Part shown: one piece after another, positions 7,777 to 18,924 of the stretch | Layout: each line of letters begins with the position of its first letter | Position numbering within the stretch: position 1 is the stretch's first letter | Assembly: GCF_900111115.1 (NCBI RefSeq) | Contig: NZ_FOGD01000005.1 | Span: forward strand, 62,001-126,000 | Reading direction: 5' to 3' | Length of the DNA: 64,000 nucleotides | Source of the DNA: Giesbergeria anulus | Lineage (GTDB): Bacteria > Pseudomonadota > Gammaproteobacteria > Burkholderiales > Burkholderiaceae_C | Position numbers and translations under genes: made by a program | The notes under the pieces: generated by a model | Database searches by the model: none | The model's input: only the letters and a program-made list of their open reading frames with translations | What the model was told of the DNA's origin: nothing

Positions 7777-9453
7777 TCACGAACGGCTGGCCCACAACCC
7801 GGCATGGTGCCCGCGCGTAAAGGCTTCTTCTAGCACCGAGTAGCCTGACCAGTCGCTGTGGGCAAAGGCCAAGCGGGCGGTGGCGGGCATGGGTAGCAGC
7901 ACCGTGCGTTCTCCGTTCACACGGGCGCTGCTTTGGCCCGCTGGCAGGGGCTGGCTGCACTGGCGCAGCAACTGCTGCGTACCGGGCACCGGAATACTCA
8001 TAGCGTGGCCGTAACGGGTGATGTCCATGCGCAGGGCGCGCTGGCGCAAGTCGGGGTGTGGCACATCTAAGGTGTGCAAGATGGCATCACGCCAGTGCGT
8101 CCATGGGCGTTGCGCCAGTTGGGCACGGCCATCGGGCAGATCACCCAAGGCTTGATAGTAACTAAGCACGGTGGGAGCCGGGCGCGGGTCTAGGCGCTGG
8201 TGGCCCGCATCCACATAGCCCAGCCCGCCAGCGTTGGCATCGCCATAAAGCACGTTGTCCCAAGCCGGGGCAGCGCCGGGGCGGTCTTGCAGTGGTGACT
8301 CTAGGTGGATATTGGCGACCAGCCACGGTGCCCAGCGCAAGCCTTGGGCAGCGTGGCGTAAAAAATTGGGTGGCTGCTGCACCACCTTAGCGGCCATAAA
8401 CACCGGCAGCGCGACAATGCAGCGCTGCGCCTGCCAACGCTCCACGGCTTGCGTGGCATGGTTCCACGCATCGACCTGCACGGCGTGACGCCCTTCTTCG
8501 ATGCGCAGTACTGAAGTGGCGGTGTGCAATAAGCCACTGGTGTGCAACGGTGCCGCCAGCCGCTGGGTGATCCAGCCATTGCCTTCGGGCCAAGTGAGCA
8601 CACCTTCGCGCTCGGCCCCGGCACTATCATCCGGCGCATGAAAGCCATGCCGACTGGCAAAGTAGTGGATGCCCGCCCAAGCCGAGACCCGTGCCGTGCC
8701 CCCGCCATAGTCGTCGCGGCAACAATAATCGAGGTACCAGCGTAAATGCGGGTCGTTAAGCCCCTGCTGCGCTAGCCATTGGGCAAAGGGTAGAGCATCG
8801 AGTTGCTGGTGGATGGGGTGCAAAGGCTGGTGCGCCCGCCATGTCTTGAGGGCAGGCATGGCAAAGCGTGCTTGTTGGCTGATGCTCTCTACCGCTTGGG
8901 CAAACTGGCGGTATTGGGCCAGCGTGCTGGCCGCTACGTCTTGCACCGGCAGCAGGCCCTCTTGCCAGCCTCCCTGAAAAAACAGCCGTTCTTGTGGGCT
9001 GTGGCACAAGTGGCGCTCGTCGTATTGCCAACGCCCGGCCACACGCTGGCGCAGGCCCAGCGCTTCCAGCAGGTCTTGCACTTCTTGGGCATCGTCGCCG
9101 GGCAGCGGCAGGTAGTGAGCACCCAACGGACAGGCGATACCGCCCACGGTGCCGCCCCGGCTGTTGCCGCCGGGCTGGTCTTCTAGTTCAAGCATCGCAA
9201 AATCTGTGATGCCAGCCAGCCGCAGCGCACGCGCTGCCGCTAACCCAGCCATGCCGCCCCCAGCAATCAACACTTGGGTGCGGCGCACGGTGCTGGGTGT
9301 GGGCAGGGGAGCACTCAAACGCTCGCGCAGCGCATGGCCACGCTGCATGTCCACGCCGGTAAAACCACCGGGCAACTGCACGGGTGTGGGCTGGCAACCT
9401 GCCAGCCCGGTGCCCGCCAAGGCGGTACTGGCGATAAAGTGACGCCGCTGCAT
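7777..9453 (-). CDS. Tat-exported lipoprotein FAD-dependent oxidoreductase (amine oxidase-like)
   Basis: A 558-residue flavoprotein. Residues 1-20 combine a twin-arginine-like QRRHFIAS start with a lipobox LAGC (Cys20), so the folded flavoprotein is predicted to be exported by Tat and anchored outside the inner membrane. Residues 60-95 form the FAD-binding Rossmann motif IAGGGMAGLAAARAL followed by an acidic LELED turn and the PGGNSRGG phosphate-binding segment. The overall architecture resembles the amine oxidase/phytoene desaturase group. It is the last gene of the operon with the spermidine synthase-like gene, eight bases after the HD-GYP gene, which makes a polyamine a reasonable but unproven substrate. 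Confidence 0.83.
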   Translation of the reverse strand: MQRRHFIASTALAGTGLAGCQPTPVQLPGGFTGVDMQRGHALRERLSAPLPTPSTVRRTQVLIAGGGMAGLAAARALRLAGITDFAMLELEDQPGGNSRGGTVGGIACPLGAHYLPLPGDDAQEVQDLLEALGLRQRVAGRWQYDERHLCHSPQERLFFQGGWQEGLLPVQDVAASTLAQYRQFAQAVESISQQARFAMPALKTWRAHQPLHPIHQQLDALPFAQWLAQQGLNDPHLRWYLDYCCRDDYGGGTARVSAWAGIHYFASRHGFHAPDDSAGAEREGVLTWPEGNGWITQRLAAPLHTSGLLHTATSVLRIEEGRHAVQVDAWNHATQAVERWQAQRCIVALPVFMAAKVVQQPPNFLRHAAQGLRWAPWLVANIHLESPLQDRPGAAPAWDNVLYGDANAGGLGYVDAGHQRLDPRPAPTVLSYYQALGDLPDGRAQLAQRPWTHWRDAILHTLDVPHPDLRQRALRMDITRYGHAMSIPVPGTQQLLRQCSQPLPAGQSSARVNGERTVLLPMPATARLAFAHSDWSGYSVLEEAFTRGHHAGLWASRS

Positions 9454-9461
9454 GGCGGTGC

Positions 9462-10454
9462 TCAGTCGGCCCAGCGCTGTTGGATTTCCAGCAATTGGGG
9501 CACCAGCGCTACAAACAAGGGCACTAGTACCGGGTCAAAGTGTTGGCCCGCTTGGGCTTGGATATGGGCCAGCGTATCTTGAAGGCTCCAAGGCTCTTTA
9601 TAGGGGCGTCGGGCAGTGAGGGCATCAAACACATCGGCCAGCGCGACGATGCGCGCCTCTATCGGAATCGCCTCGCCGGCCAAGCCACGCGGATAGCCAC
9701 TGCCATCCCACTTTTCATGGTGGCTAAGGGCAATGGAATGGGCCAGTTGCAGCAGCCCACCGGGGTGCTCACCAATAATCTTAGCGCCGATATCGGGGTG
9801 GCTGCGCATCACGTCCCACTCTTGGGCATCGAGCTTGCCGGGCTTGCGCAAGATGGCGTCGGGGATGCCAATTTTGCCCACATCGTGCATGGGGGCGGCA
9901 TTGAGCAAGTCTTCGGCCCAAGCCGGGCTGTAGCCAGCGGCCAGCGCCAGTTGCTGGGCAAAGTGGCTCATTCGGATGACGTGCATCCCGGTCTCGTTGT
10001 CTTTGTACTCCGCCGCGCGGCCTAGGCGTTGCACAATTTGCAAGCGCGTTTCGCGCAGCTCGTCTATGTGTACCAGCGACAGATGCGTGCGCACGCGGGC
10101 GCGTACCACCGGGCCACTGATGGGTTTGATGATGTAGTCCACTGCGCCCATCTCTAGCCCACGCGCTTCGTCGTCGTGGTCGGTCAGGGCAGTGATAAAA
10201 ATGATCGGAATAGTGGCGGTGCAAGGGTCTTGCTTGAGGGCCCGGCAGACACCGTGGCCATCCAGCTGGGGCATCATCACGTCCAGCAAGATCAGGTCGG
10301 GGTGCTGCTGGCGGGCAATCTCTAGGGCGCGGGTGCCATCGGTGGCAAACAGCAAACGGTAGTCGGTCTGCAATAGGTGTCGCAGCACTTGCAGATTGGT
10401 CGGTTCATCATCGACCAGCAACAGGCGCGGACGGTGGTCTGGAGCGGGGTTCAT
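9462..10454 (-). CDS. response regulator with HD-GYP output domain
   Basis: A 330-residue two-component regulator. The receiver occupies residues about 9-125, with the phosphoacceptor Asp58 in LILLDVMMP and a conserved lysine in IIKPISG. Residues about 145-325 are an HD-GYP domain with intact motifs HDVGKIGIPD, HHEKWDGSGYP and the following RGL, so cyclic di-GMP phosphodiesterase activity is predicted. The start overlaps the end of the hybrid kinase gene by four bases (ATGA), so it is the likely output of that kinase. Confidence 0.93.
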   Translation of the reverse strand: MNPAPDHRPRLLLVDDEPTNLQVLRHLLQTDYRLLFATDGTRALEIARQQHPDLILLDVMMPQLDGHGVCRALKQDPCTATIPIIFITALTDHDDEARGLEMGAVDYIIKPISGPVVRARVRTHLSLVHIDELRETRLQIVQRLGRAAEYKDNETGMHVIRMSHFAQQLALAAGYSPAWAEDLLNAAPMHDVGKIGIPDAILRKPGKLDAQEWDVMRSHPDIGAKIIGEHPGGLLQLAHSIALSHHEKWDGSGYPRGLAGEAIPIEARIVALADVFDALTARRPYKEPWSLQDTLAHIQAQAGQHFDPVLVPLFVALVPQLLEIQQRWAD

Positions 10455-13400
10455 GGGGTTACTTCCTCGGTGGCATGCGCTAGTTGTACCCGCAGAGTGT
10501 CCAAGCAGCGCTGAGCTTGGTCAAAATCAAAATGGTCAATGGCCCGTTGCAGCGGCTCTAGCATCAGGGCGGGCAGCAATTGGACTAAGGTTTGTAGCGG
10601 TGCTTCAGACAGCTCGGCTTGGGCTAGAGCGGTACGCAACTGCTCTAGTGCCTGCAATACCTGTGCCTGTTGCTGCACATCCAGCGGGCTGGCCGTAGCC
10701 GAGAGATCGGGAGTGGGCGCTGCAGCCTGCTGGAGCGCTTGGGCCGCTGCCATCAGCGTTTCAGGCAAGGCCAGCGCCAGCGCTTGGGCGCGCGGGGCAT
10801 CGGCCTGCTGCGCAGCCTGCTCTAGTTGCTGGGCCAGACGGTGCAAGGGCAGCAAGGCCAAATTGCCAGCAGCCCCGCCAAAACGATGGGCCGTAGCCAG
10901 CAGGCCCGCCCAGTCTTGCTGGGCCAGCAGCGCCAATACGGTGGCTGGGGTATTTTGCTGCTCTTGCAAGAAGCGCTCTAGCGCGTGGCGCAGCACATCC
11001 ATGCGCGTCCACAGGCGCAGTCCCCTCTCCCAATCGATGGCCGGTTCGGTGCCCACAGCGGCCAGCAGCAGAGGCGACGGTGCCACCACCACCGGGTTAG
11101 ACACTGGACGAATACCAAGCACACGGGCCATTTCTGTTTGCAGGCGCACGGGTTCTAACGGCTTGTCGGCAAAGCCATCCATGCCAGCGGCCAGAGCGTT
11201 ACGCCGGTCTTGCTCTAGCACGCTGGCCGACAGGGCAATGATGGGCACTGGGCGGCGCTGCTGCGCCTGCTCAAAGGCACGGATACGCCGCGTGGCTTGC
11301 AGCCCATCTACGCCGGGCATTTGCAAATCCATCAGCACCAAATCAAACTGGCCTTGCATGAACTGCGCCACAGCCTCTTCACCGCCATGAGCTAAAGTGA
11401 CTTGGTGGTTACTGCGCGCCAAAGTCAGTTGCAGCAGCTCCAAGTTGTGCGCTATATCGTCTGCGGCCAAGATGTGCAGCGGGCGCAAGCTGCTGCCTTG
11501 TGCCACCGGGGCTGGGGCGCTGGTTTTGCCCAGCGGCAGCGGCAGGTGCACCTTGAAGGTGCTACCTTGGCCCAAGGTACTGACCACGCTGATGCTGCCC
11601 TGCATCAGCTCGCTAAGTTGGCGCGAAATCGTGGTGCCCAACCCGGTGCCACCAAAGCGGCGCGTGGTGGAGGCATCGGCTTGCGCAAAGGGAGCAAAAA
11701 TGCGCTCTAGCTTATCGGGGGCAATACCAATGCCGGTATCTTGCACCTCTAGGCCCAGCACACCATCGTGGTAAACCACATGCAGCGTCACGTGGCCCTG
11801 CTCGGTAAACTTGATGGCATTGCCCAGCAGGTTGACCAAAATTTGCTGCACGCGCAGTGCATCGCCATGCAACATATCGGGAACGCTGTTGGGATAGTCC
11901 AGCACCAGCGCCAACCCTTTGCTCTGGGCGTTGATGCGCAACGAAGCCAAAATTTGCGCGCACAGCTCGCGCAATGAAAAATCGGTCAACTCCAGCTCTA
12001 CTGCGCCCTTTTCGAGCTTGGCGGTATCCAAAATATCATTGAGCAAGCGCAACATAGAGCGCGCCGCATGGTGTACCGTGCCCAAGTGCCGCCGCTGCTC
12101 TGCATCCAGTGGCGAGTCTTGCAACGCCTGCGTAAAGCCAATGATGGCATTCATGGGAGTGCGGATTTCGTGGCTCATATTGGCCAAAAACATACTGCGT
12201 GCCGCCGCTGCCTGTTCAGCCCGCTCCTTGGCTTGGCGCAATTCCTGCTCCATCGCCCGGCGCAGGCTCAGGTCGGTAACAAACTTCACGATCTTGAACG
12301 GCTGGCCTTCGGCGTCAAAAATCGGGTTGTAAGTAGCATAAATCCAAACTTGGCGACCATTCTTGCCCAAGCGCGAAAACTCGCCTGTGGCAATATCGCC
12401 ACCCGCCAAGCGCGCCCACAAAGCCCCATAGGAGGGGTCTTGCACATAGTCTGGAGTGCAAAACATGCGGTGGTGCTGGCCCACGATCTCCGCCAGAGAG
12501 TAGCCGGTCAAGTTCAAGAAATTGGGGTTGGCTGTCAGTACCCGGCCTTGCAAGTCAAACTCCACCACCGCTTGCGAGCGCGACATGGCCCGCACGGTGC
12601 TTTCAAACTCGGCATTACGGGCATGTTGGGTGGTGGTATCGAGCAGCACGCCATCCACCCATTGGACTTTGCCACAGCTATCGCTCACGCCCCGACCTGT
12701 GCCCGAGACCCAACGCAACGAGCCGTCGCGGTGGCGCAGTCGGTATTCCACCTGGAAAGCCTGCCCTTGCAAGATAGCTTGGCGTGCCGTAGCTTGTACG
12801 GTGGGCAGATCTTGCGCAACGATCAGTGCGGCAAGGCGGATGCGTCCGGCCAAAAAGTCAGCGGCAGGCCAGCCCGTCAATACTTGGATGGCATCGCTGA
12901 TAAACAGCAGGCTCCAATCGACGTCCAACCGGGCACGAAACGTCACACCAGGAATGTTGCGGAGAAGCGAGCGAAACTTCTCCTCACTCTCACGCAGCGA
13001 GGCTTCTACGGCACGGCGCTGGCGGATATCGCTTAAAAAGCCCACAAACAACGGTGGCCCCGGCAACTGCACCCGGCCCACTCCCAAACGGATCGGCACC
13101 AAAGTGCCATCCTTGTGCAGCGCTTCTACCTCGCGCCCAAAACCAATGATGTGCTCTTCGCCAGTGCGTAGATGGTGGCGCAGGTAGCCATCATGGGCGC
13201 TGTGGTACGGCTCAGGCATCAGCATGTGGATATTGCGCCCCAGCACCTCAGCAGCCATCCAGCCCAAAATACGCTCGGCGGCACTGTTGTAGGACTGCAC
13301 GATGCCCTGCCCATCCATCATGATGACGCCATCGATGGCAGTGTCCATCACCGCGCGCAGGCGCGAGCTGCTGCGCTGCGCCTCTAAAAATAGCTGCCGA

Positions 13401-14170
13401 AAACGTAGCCCCACATTGATAGCCACCACCAGCGCCCCAGCAAACACCGTAACCACCGCTACGGCCAACGCCAACAACAACTGGCTGCTCTGGTTGCCAG
13501 AGACAGGCATATCCATCGCACTACTGGTAAAGCGCAAGGCATTCATGCCGGTGTAGTGCATGGCCGAGATCGCTAACCCCATCACCGCACCAGCGAGCAA
13601 ATTACTTTGCCAAAGCGGCCAGCACAACTGGCGTTGCAGCCCAAAGTGGGCCCATAGCGCCACCACCGCCAGCAGCACAGCCAGCACAATCGACAGGGCA
13701 AAGCCCCAAGGGTCATAGCGCATCAGCGGGGCTATCTCTGAAGCGGCCATGCCCAAATAGTGCATGGTGCCAATGCCTGCCCCCACCACCACACCGCCCC
13801 CCACCAACATCCGCCCACTCAGCTGTGGGCGTGTCAGCAGTGCCAGTGCAGCCCAAGAGGCCAGCAGACCGGGCAACATAGACAGCAGGGTTTGTAGGGC
13901 ATCAAACTGCCCGCGTGCGCACACTGCAAAAGCCAGCATACCCACAAAGTGCATCCCCCAGATGCCGCCCCCCAACGCCAGCGCACCGGTCAGCAGGGCA
14001 ATGTGCCGTACAGCGCCACTTTGGGCGTGTTGCGCGAGCACGGCCATGTGCAGCGCCATCACCGATGCCAAAACAGCCAGCAGGATAGACAGAGCCACCA
14101 AACGCGGATCATGCTGCTGCCACAGCAACACCGGGCTGTCTGCACCGCTCAAGAAAAACGCATCAAACAT
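10451..14170 (-). CDS. MHYT-PAS hybrid histidine kinase with REC and HPt domains
   Basis: A 1239-residue inner-membrane sensor kinase. The order is: MHYT sensor with about seven membrane helices (residues 10-260; MHFVG, MHYLG and MHYTG motifs at about 73, 136 and 204, proposed in the family to bind metal and sense a diatomic gas); three PAS domains (about 270-390, 395-515, 525-640); HisKA with SHEIRTP (His667); HATPase (DTGIGI, RFGGTGLGTTIS); receiver (Asp948 in LVLMDLQMP); and an HPt domain (His1095 in AHRFGGAAG). The chain forms a full phosphorelay. ATG at 14170 with GAGGG upstream is preferred to a start 11 codons earlier. It lies between the spermidine synthase-like gene and the HD-GYP regulator. 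Confidence 0.93.
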   Translation of the reverse strand: MFDAFFLSGADSPVLLWQQHDPRLVALSILLAVLASVMALHMAVLAQHAQSGAVRHIALLTGALALGGGIWGMHFVGMLAFAVCARGQFDALQTLLSMLPGLLASWAALALLTRPQLSGRMLVGGGVVVGAGIGTMHYLGMAASEIAPLMRYDPWGFALSIVLAVLLAVVALWAHFGLQRQLCWPLWQSNLLAGAVMGLAISAMHYTGMNALRFTSSAMDMPVSGNQSSQLLLALAVAVVTVFAGALVVAINVGLRFRQLFLEAQRSSSRLRAVMDTAIDGVIMMDGQGIVQSYNSAAERILGWMAAEVLGRNIHMLMPEPYHSAHDGYLRHHLRTGEEHIIGFGREVEALHKDGTLVPIRLGVGRVQLPGPPLFVGFLSDIRQRRAVEASLRESEEKFRSLLRNIPGVTFRARLDVDWSLLFISDAIQVLTGWPAADFLAGRIRLAALIVAQDLPTVQATARQAILQGQAFQVEYRLRHRDGSLRWVSGTGRGVSDSCGKVQWVDGVLLDTTTQHARNAEFESTVRAMSRSQAVVEFDLQGRVLTANPNFLNLTGYSLAEIVGQHHRMFCTPDYVQDPSYGALWARLAGGDIATGEFSRLGKNGRQVWIYATYNPIFDAEGQPFKIVKFVTDLSLRRAMEQELRQAKERAEQAAAARSMFLANMSHEIRTPMNAIIGFTQALQDSPLDAEQRRHLGTVHHAARSMLRLLNDILDTAKLEKGAVELELTDFSLRELCAQILASLRINAQSKGLALVLDYPNSVPDMLHGDALRVQQILVNLLGNAIKFTEQGHVTLHVVYHDGVLGLEVQDTGIGIAPDKLERIFAPFAQADASTTRRFGGTGLGTTISRQLSELMQGSISVVSTLGQGSTFKVHLPLPLGKTSAPAPVAQGSSLRPLHILAADDIAHNLELLQLTLARSNHQVTLAHGGEEAVAQFMQGQFDLVLMDLQMPGVDGLQATRRIRAFEQAQQRRPVPIIALSASVLEQDRRNALAAGMDGFADKPLEPVRLQTEMARVLGIRPVSNPVVVAPSPLLLAAVGTEPAIDWERGLRLWTRMDVLRHALERFLQEQQNTPATVLALLAQQDWAGLLATAHRFGGAAGNLALLPLHRLAQQLEQAAQQADAPRAQALALALPETLMAAAQALQQAAAPTPDLSATASPLDVQQQAQVLQALEQLRTALAQAELSEAPLQTLVQLLPALMLEPLQRAIDHFDFDQAQRCLDTLRVQLAHATEEVTP

Positions 14171-14181
14171 GACAATCGCCC

Positions 14182-15720
14182 TCAATGTCCTACCTGCCCC
14201 CATTCCTGCTCGTAGGTATGCACCAGCACTTGGTTAGACAAGCGGTTGACCTCGACCGGCACACGCGCCATATCCAGCGGAAAATCGCGCAATAGCTCCA
14301 GCGTGGGCAAGCTCAGAAATTGCAGGCCCGGCGGCAGCGCTTCGGGCTGATGCCAAGGCCGGCGGCTGGCAATCACAAACCCCCATTCGCCAAAGCTGGG
14401 CACGTGGGCATGGTAGGGCATGGTTTGCAATCCCACCGATTCAATGGTTTGCACCACCGTCCAGAAGCTGCGCCGCGCTACCAACGGCGAGGTGGTTTGC
14501 ACCACGGCATAGCCGCTGGCCGATAGGCGCTGCTCTAGCAGGGCATAAAAACTATTTGTGTAGAGTTTGCCAATCGCAAAGTTAGTAGGGTCAGGAAAGT
14601 CCACCACGATCACATCAAACATCTCTGCCGTGTCTTGGAGCCACTGAAAGGCATCGGTGTTGATGACCTTGACTTTGGGGTCGCTCAAGGCGTGGCTGTT
14701 GAGCTGCGCTAGGGTTTCGTGCTCGGTAAACAGCCGCGTCATGGCCGGGTCTAGCTCCACCAACGTGACCGATTGCACCGAAGGGTATTTAAGGATCTCG
14801 CGCACTGCCATGCCATCGCCACCGCCCAGCACCGCCACATTGCGCGGGCCGCCGTGGGCCGCCATGGCAGGATGCACCAGCGCCTCGTGGTAGCGGTACT
14901 CATCGCGCTGGGCAAATTGCAGATTGCCATTGAGGAACAGCCGGTGCCCGGCTTTGCCATGCGTGACCACAATGCGCTGGTAGGGCGAGGCGGCGCTAAA
15001 AACAATCCGGTCTTGGTAAAACTTGTCTTCGGCAAAGGTGGTGATGTGATCGGCTCCTAACAGGGCGGCCAGCAAGGCCAACAGCACCAGCGCACAGGCC
15101 AAGGCATGGGCCGCCAAATGGCGCAGTTCATGGCGAAACAGCCACAAGGCCCACAGCCCCACAGCAGCGTTAAGCAAGCCAAACAGCAGCCCAGTGCGAA
15201 TCAGGCCCAAGTGCGGCACCAACAACAGCGGAAAGGCCAGCGACACCGCCAGCGCCCCCAAATAATCAAAGGTGAGCACCTGCGAGACCAAATCCTTCAG
15301 GGCCACGTTGCGCTTGAGAATGCGCATGACCAGCGGAATCTCCAGCCCCACCAGCGTGCCCACCAACAGCACCAAACCGTACAGTAGCAAACGAAACGCC
15401 CCCGGCACATAGGCATTGGCCAGAAACAGCACGGCAGGCAAGCTGCCCCCCACCAGCGCCACCAGCAGCTCAATGCGCAAAAAGTGGGCAGGCAATTGGC
15501 GCTCCAAGTAGCGCGACAGCCAAGAACCTACCCCCATCGCAAACAGATAGGTGCCAATGATGGTGGAAAACTGCAACACCGAATCGCCCAGCAGATACGA
15601 CGCCAGCGCCCCGGCGGCCAGCTCGTACAGCAGCCCGCAAGCGGCCACCACAAACACGCTGGCCAGCAGGGCAATGTCAATGGGGCGGGGGGCGGTATGG
15701 GGGGGGGTGTTGGAGGTCAT
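14182..15720 (-). CDS. membrane-bound polyamine aminopropyltransferase (spermidine synthase-like)
   Basis: A 512-residue protein with about seven N-terminal membrane helices (residues 15-225) joined to a spermidine synthase domain (about 235-490). The synthase part shows DEYRYHEALVHPAM, the nucleotide-binding motif VAVLGGGDGMAVREIL, VELDP, and VDFPDPTN where the catalytic aspartate is expected. Soluble SpeE enzymes transfer an aminopropyl group from decarboxylated SAM to putrescine; the substrate of this membrane branch is not established. It is the first gene of an operon with a hybrid kinase, an HD-GYP regulator and an exported flavin oxidase. The start has GGAGG immediately upstream. No speD gene lies nearby. 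Confidence 0.87.
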   Translation of the reverse strand: MTSNTPPHTAPRPIDIALLASVFVVAACGLLYELAAGALASYLLGDSVLQFSTIIGTYLFAMGVGSWLSRYLERQLPAHFLRIELLVALVGGSLPAVLFLANAYVPGAFRLLLYGLVLLVGTLVGLEIPLVMRILKRNVALKDLVSQVLTFDYLGALAVSLAFPLLLVPHLGLIRTGLLFGLLNAAVGLWALWLFRHELRHLAAHALACALVLLALLAALLGADHITTFAEDKFYQDRIVFSAASPYQRIVVTHGKAGHRLFLNGNLQFAQRDEYRYHEALVHPAMAAHGGPRNVAVLGGGDGMAVREILKYPSVQSVTLVELDPAMTRLFTEHETLAQLNSHALSDPKVKVINTDAFQWLQDTAEMFDVIVVDFPDPTNFAIGKLYTNSFYALLEQRLSASGYAVVQTTSPLVARRSFWTVVQTIESVGLQTMPYHAHVPSFGEWGFVIASRRPWHQPEALPPGLQFLSLPTLELLRDFPLDMARVPVEVNRLSNQVLVHTYEQEWGQVGH

Positions 15721-15769
15721 CCGGTTTTTTGCGCTAGATTATGGCCAACTAATACCAACATGGGGCCCC

Positions 15770-16177
15770 GTGCAGATCCACATTGCAGACCTTGAGGCAG
15801 CCATCAACCATTGGCGCACCTTGCAACCCACCATGCAGGGCGGGCCATTGCCAGCAGCCGTGCAGGCGCTGGCACAGGTGTATGGCACGCTGGCACTCAC
15901 ACGCCAGCAGGGCATCGAAGAAACGGCACTGCCTCCAGCAGCCCACAGCGCATGGCTGGCTTGGTACGCCACCACCCCCGATACCCCGTGCATCGCCATT
16001 TGCTCTACCAGCCAAGGAGATGAAGAATGCAAGGGTTGTGGCCGCAGCTTTGCCGAAGTGCAGCACTGGCTGGCCTTTAGCCCCGCACAAAAGCGCGCAG
16101 TGTGGCGACGCATTGTGGCCCAAGGCACGGCATGGCGCTTTAACCGCTATGCCGAGCGAGCCGTCAGTGCGGGGTGA
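15770..16177 (+). CDS. DUF3717-DUF1289 protein
   Basis: A 135-residue protein of unknown function. The N-terminus QIHIADLEAAINHWR is typical of DUF3717 and residues about 75-120 carry a DUF1289 cysteine motif (Cys in CIAICSTS and CKGCGR, probably a metal site) followed by WLAFSPAQKRAVWRRI. The frame is open far upstream, but that overlaps the divergent spermidine synthase-like gene; GTG at 15770 with GGGG just upstream gives the expected protein. The start is therefore probable rather than certain. It is nearly contiguous with the convergent yaeQ gene. Confidence 0.75.
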   Translation: MQIHIADLEAAINHWRTLQPTMQGGPLPAAVQALAQVYGTLALTRQQGIEETALPPAAHSAWLAWYATTPDTPCIAICSTSQGDEECKGCGRSFAEVQHWLAFSPAQKRAVWRRIVAQGTAWRFNRYAERAVSAG

Positions 16178-16178
16178 T

Positions 16179-16739
16179 TCACTTCCAGCGCAACGGCTCC
16201 AGAGGCACACTGCCCAAGTTGCTGCTCAAGGTAATCGAGCCTTCTTGGATCGTGGCTTGCAACTGCATACTGCGCTCGGCCAGCCGAGCCAGCTCTTGCG
16301 CAGCCTCAAAATCAATGCGCCAGACCTGCAACTTTTCTAGCCGCGACAGTTTGGTCTCAATGCCCTTCCACCAGACATCGGCGGCATGGTGAAAGGCATA
16401 CACCACCACCGCATCGGCCTTGCTGCACGCTTTGGTCAGGGGTTTGTCTTCGGGTTGGCCCACTTCGATCCACAGGCGTTTGCGGCCCGTAAAGTCGGTG
16501 AGGGAGGCGTCTGGGTCGTCGGGGTCAGACAGACCCGCGCCAAAGGCCAAGGTGCCGTCGCCGTTGCAGGTGTCTTGCAATTCGTGGGCGTGCAGGGCCA
16601 GCGCCACCAAGCGCACCATCATGCGCTCGTCGGTCTCGCTGGGGTGACGCGCCAACGTCAGGGCATGGTCGGCGTAGTAGCCGTGGTCAATATCGGCGAT
16701 TTGCAAATTCGCCTTAAAAATGGTGGACTTGAGGGCCAT
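16179..16739 (-). CDS. yaeQ: YaeQ family protein
   Basis: A 186-residue YaeQ-family protein with a PD-(D/E)XK nuclease-like fold and unknown biochemical role. The family features are the N-terminal ALKSTIFKANLQIADIDHGYY, HPSETDERMMVRL, GTLAFGAGLSDPDDPD and LWIEVGQPE. ATG at 16739 is chosen over one 15 codons upstream because all relatives begin with this MALKST-like sequence. It follows purB on the same strand after seven bases and is probably cotranscribed. Confidence 0.92.
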   Translation of the reverse strand: MALKSTIFKANLQIADIDHGYYADHALTLARHPSETDERMMVRLVALALHAHELQDTCNGDGTLAFGAGLSDPDDPDASLTDFTGRKRLWIEVGQPEDKPLTKACSKADAVVVYAFHHAADVWWKGIETKLSRLEKLQVWRIDFEAAQELARLAERSMQLQATIQEGSITLSSNLGSVPLEPLRWK

Positions 16740-16746
16740 ATCCGCT

Positions 16747-18850
<2,104 letters not shown>

Positions 18851-18924
18851 CAATTGCCAACCAATGGCGTATAAAGAGAGGCGCTGGTCACGCCAGTGAT
18901 CCACGCATCAAGGGGAGTGACGCC

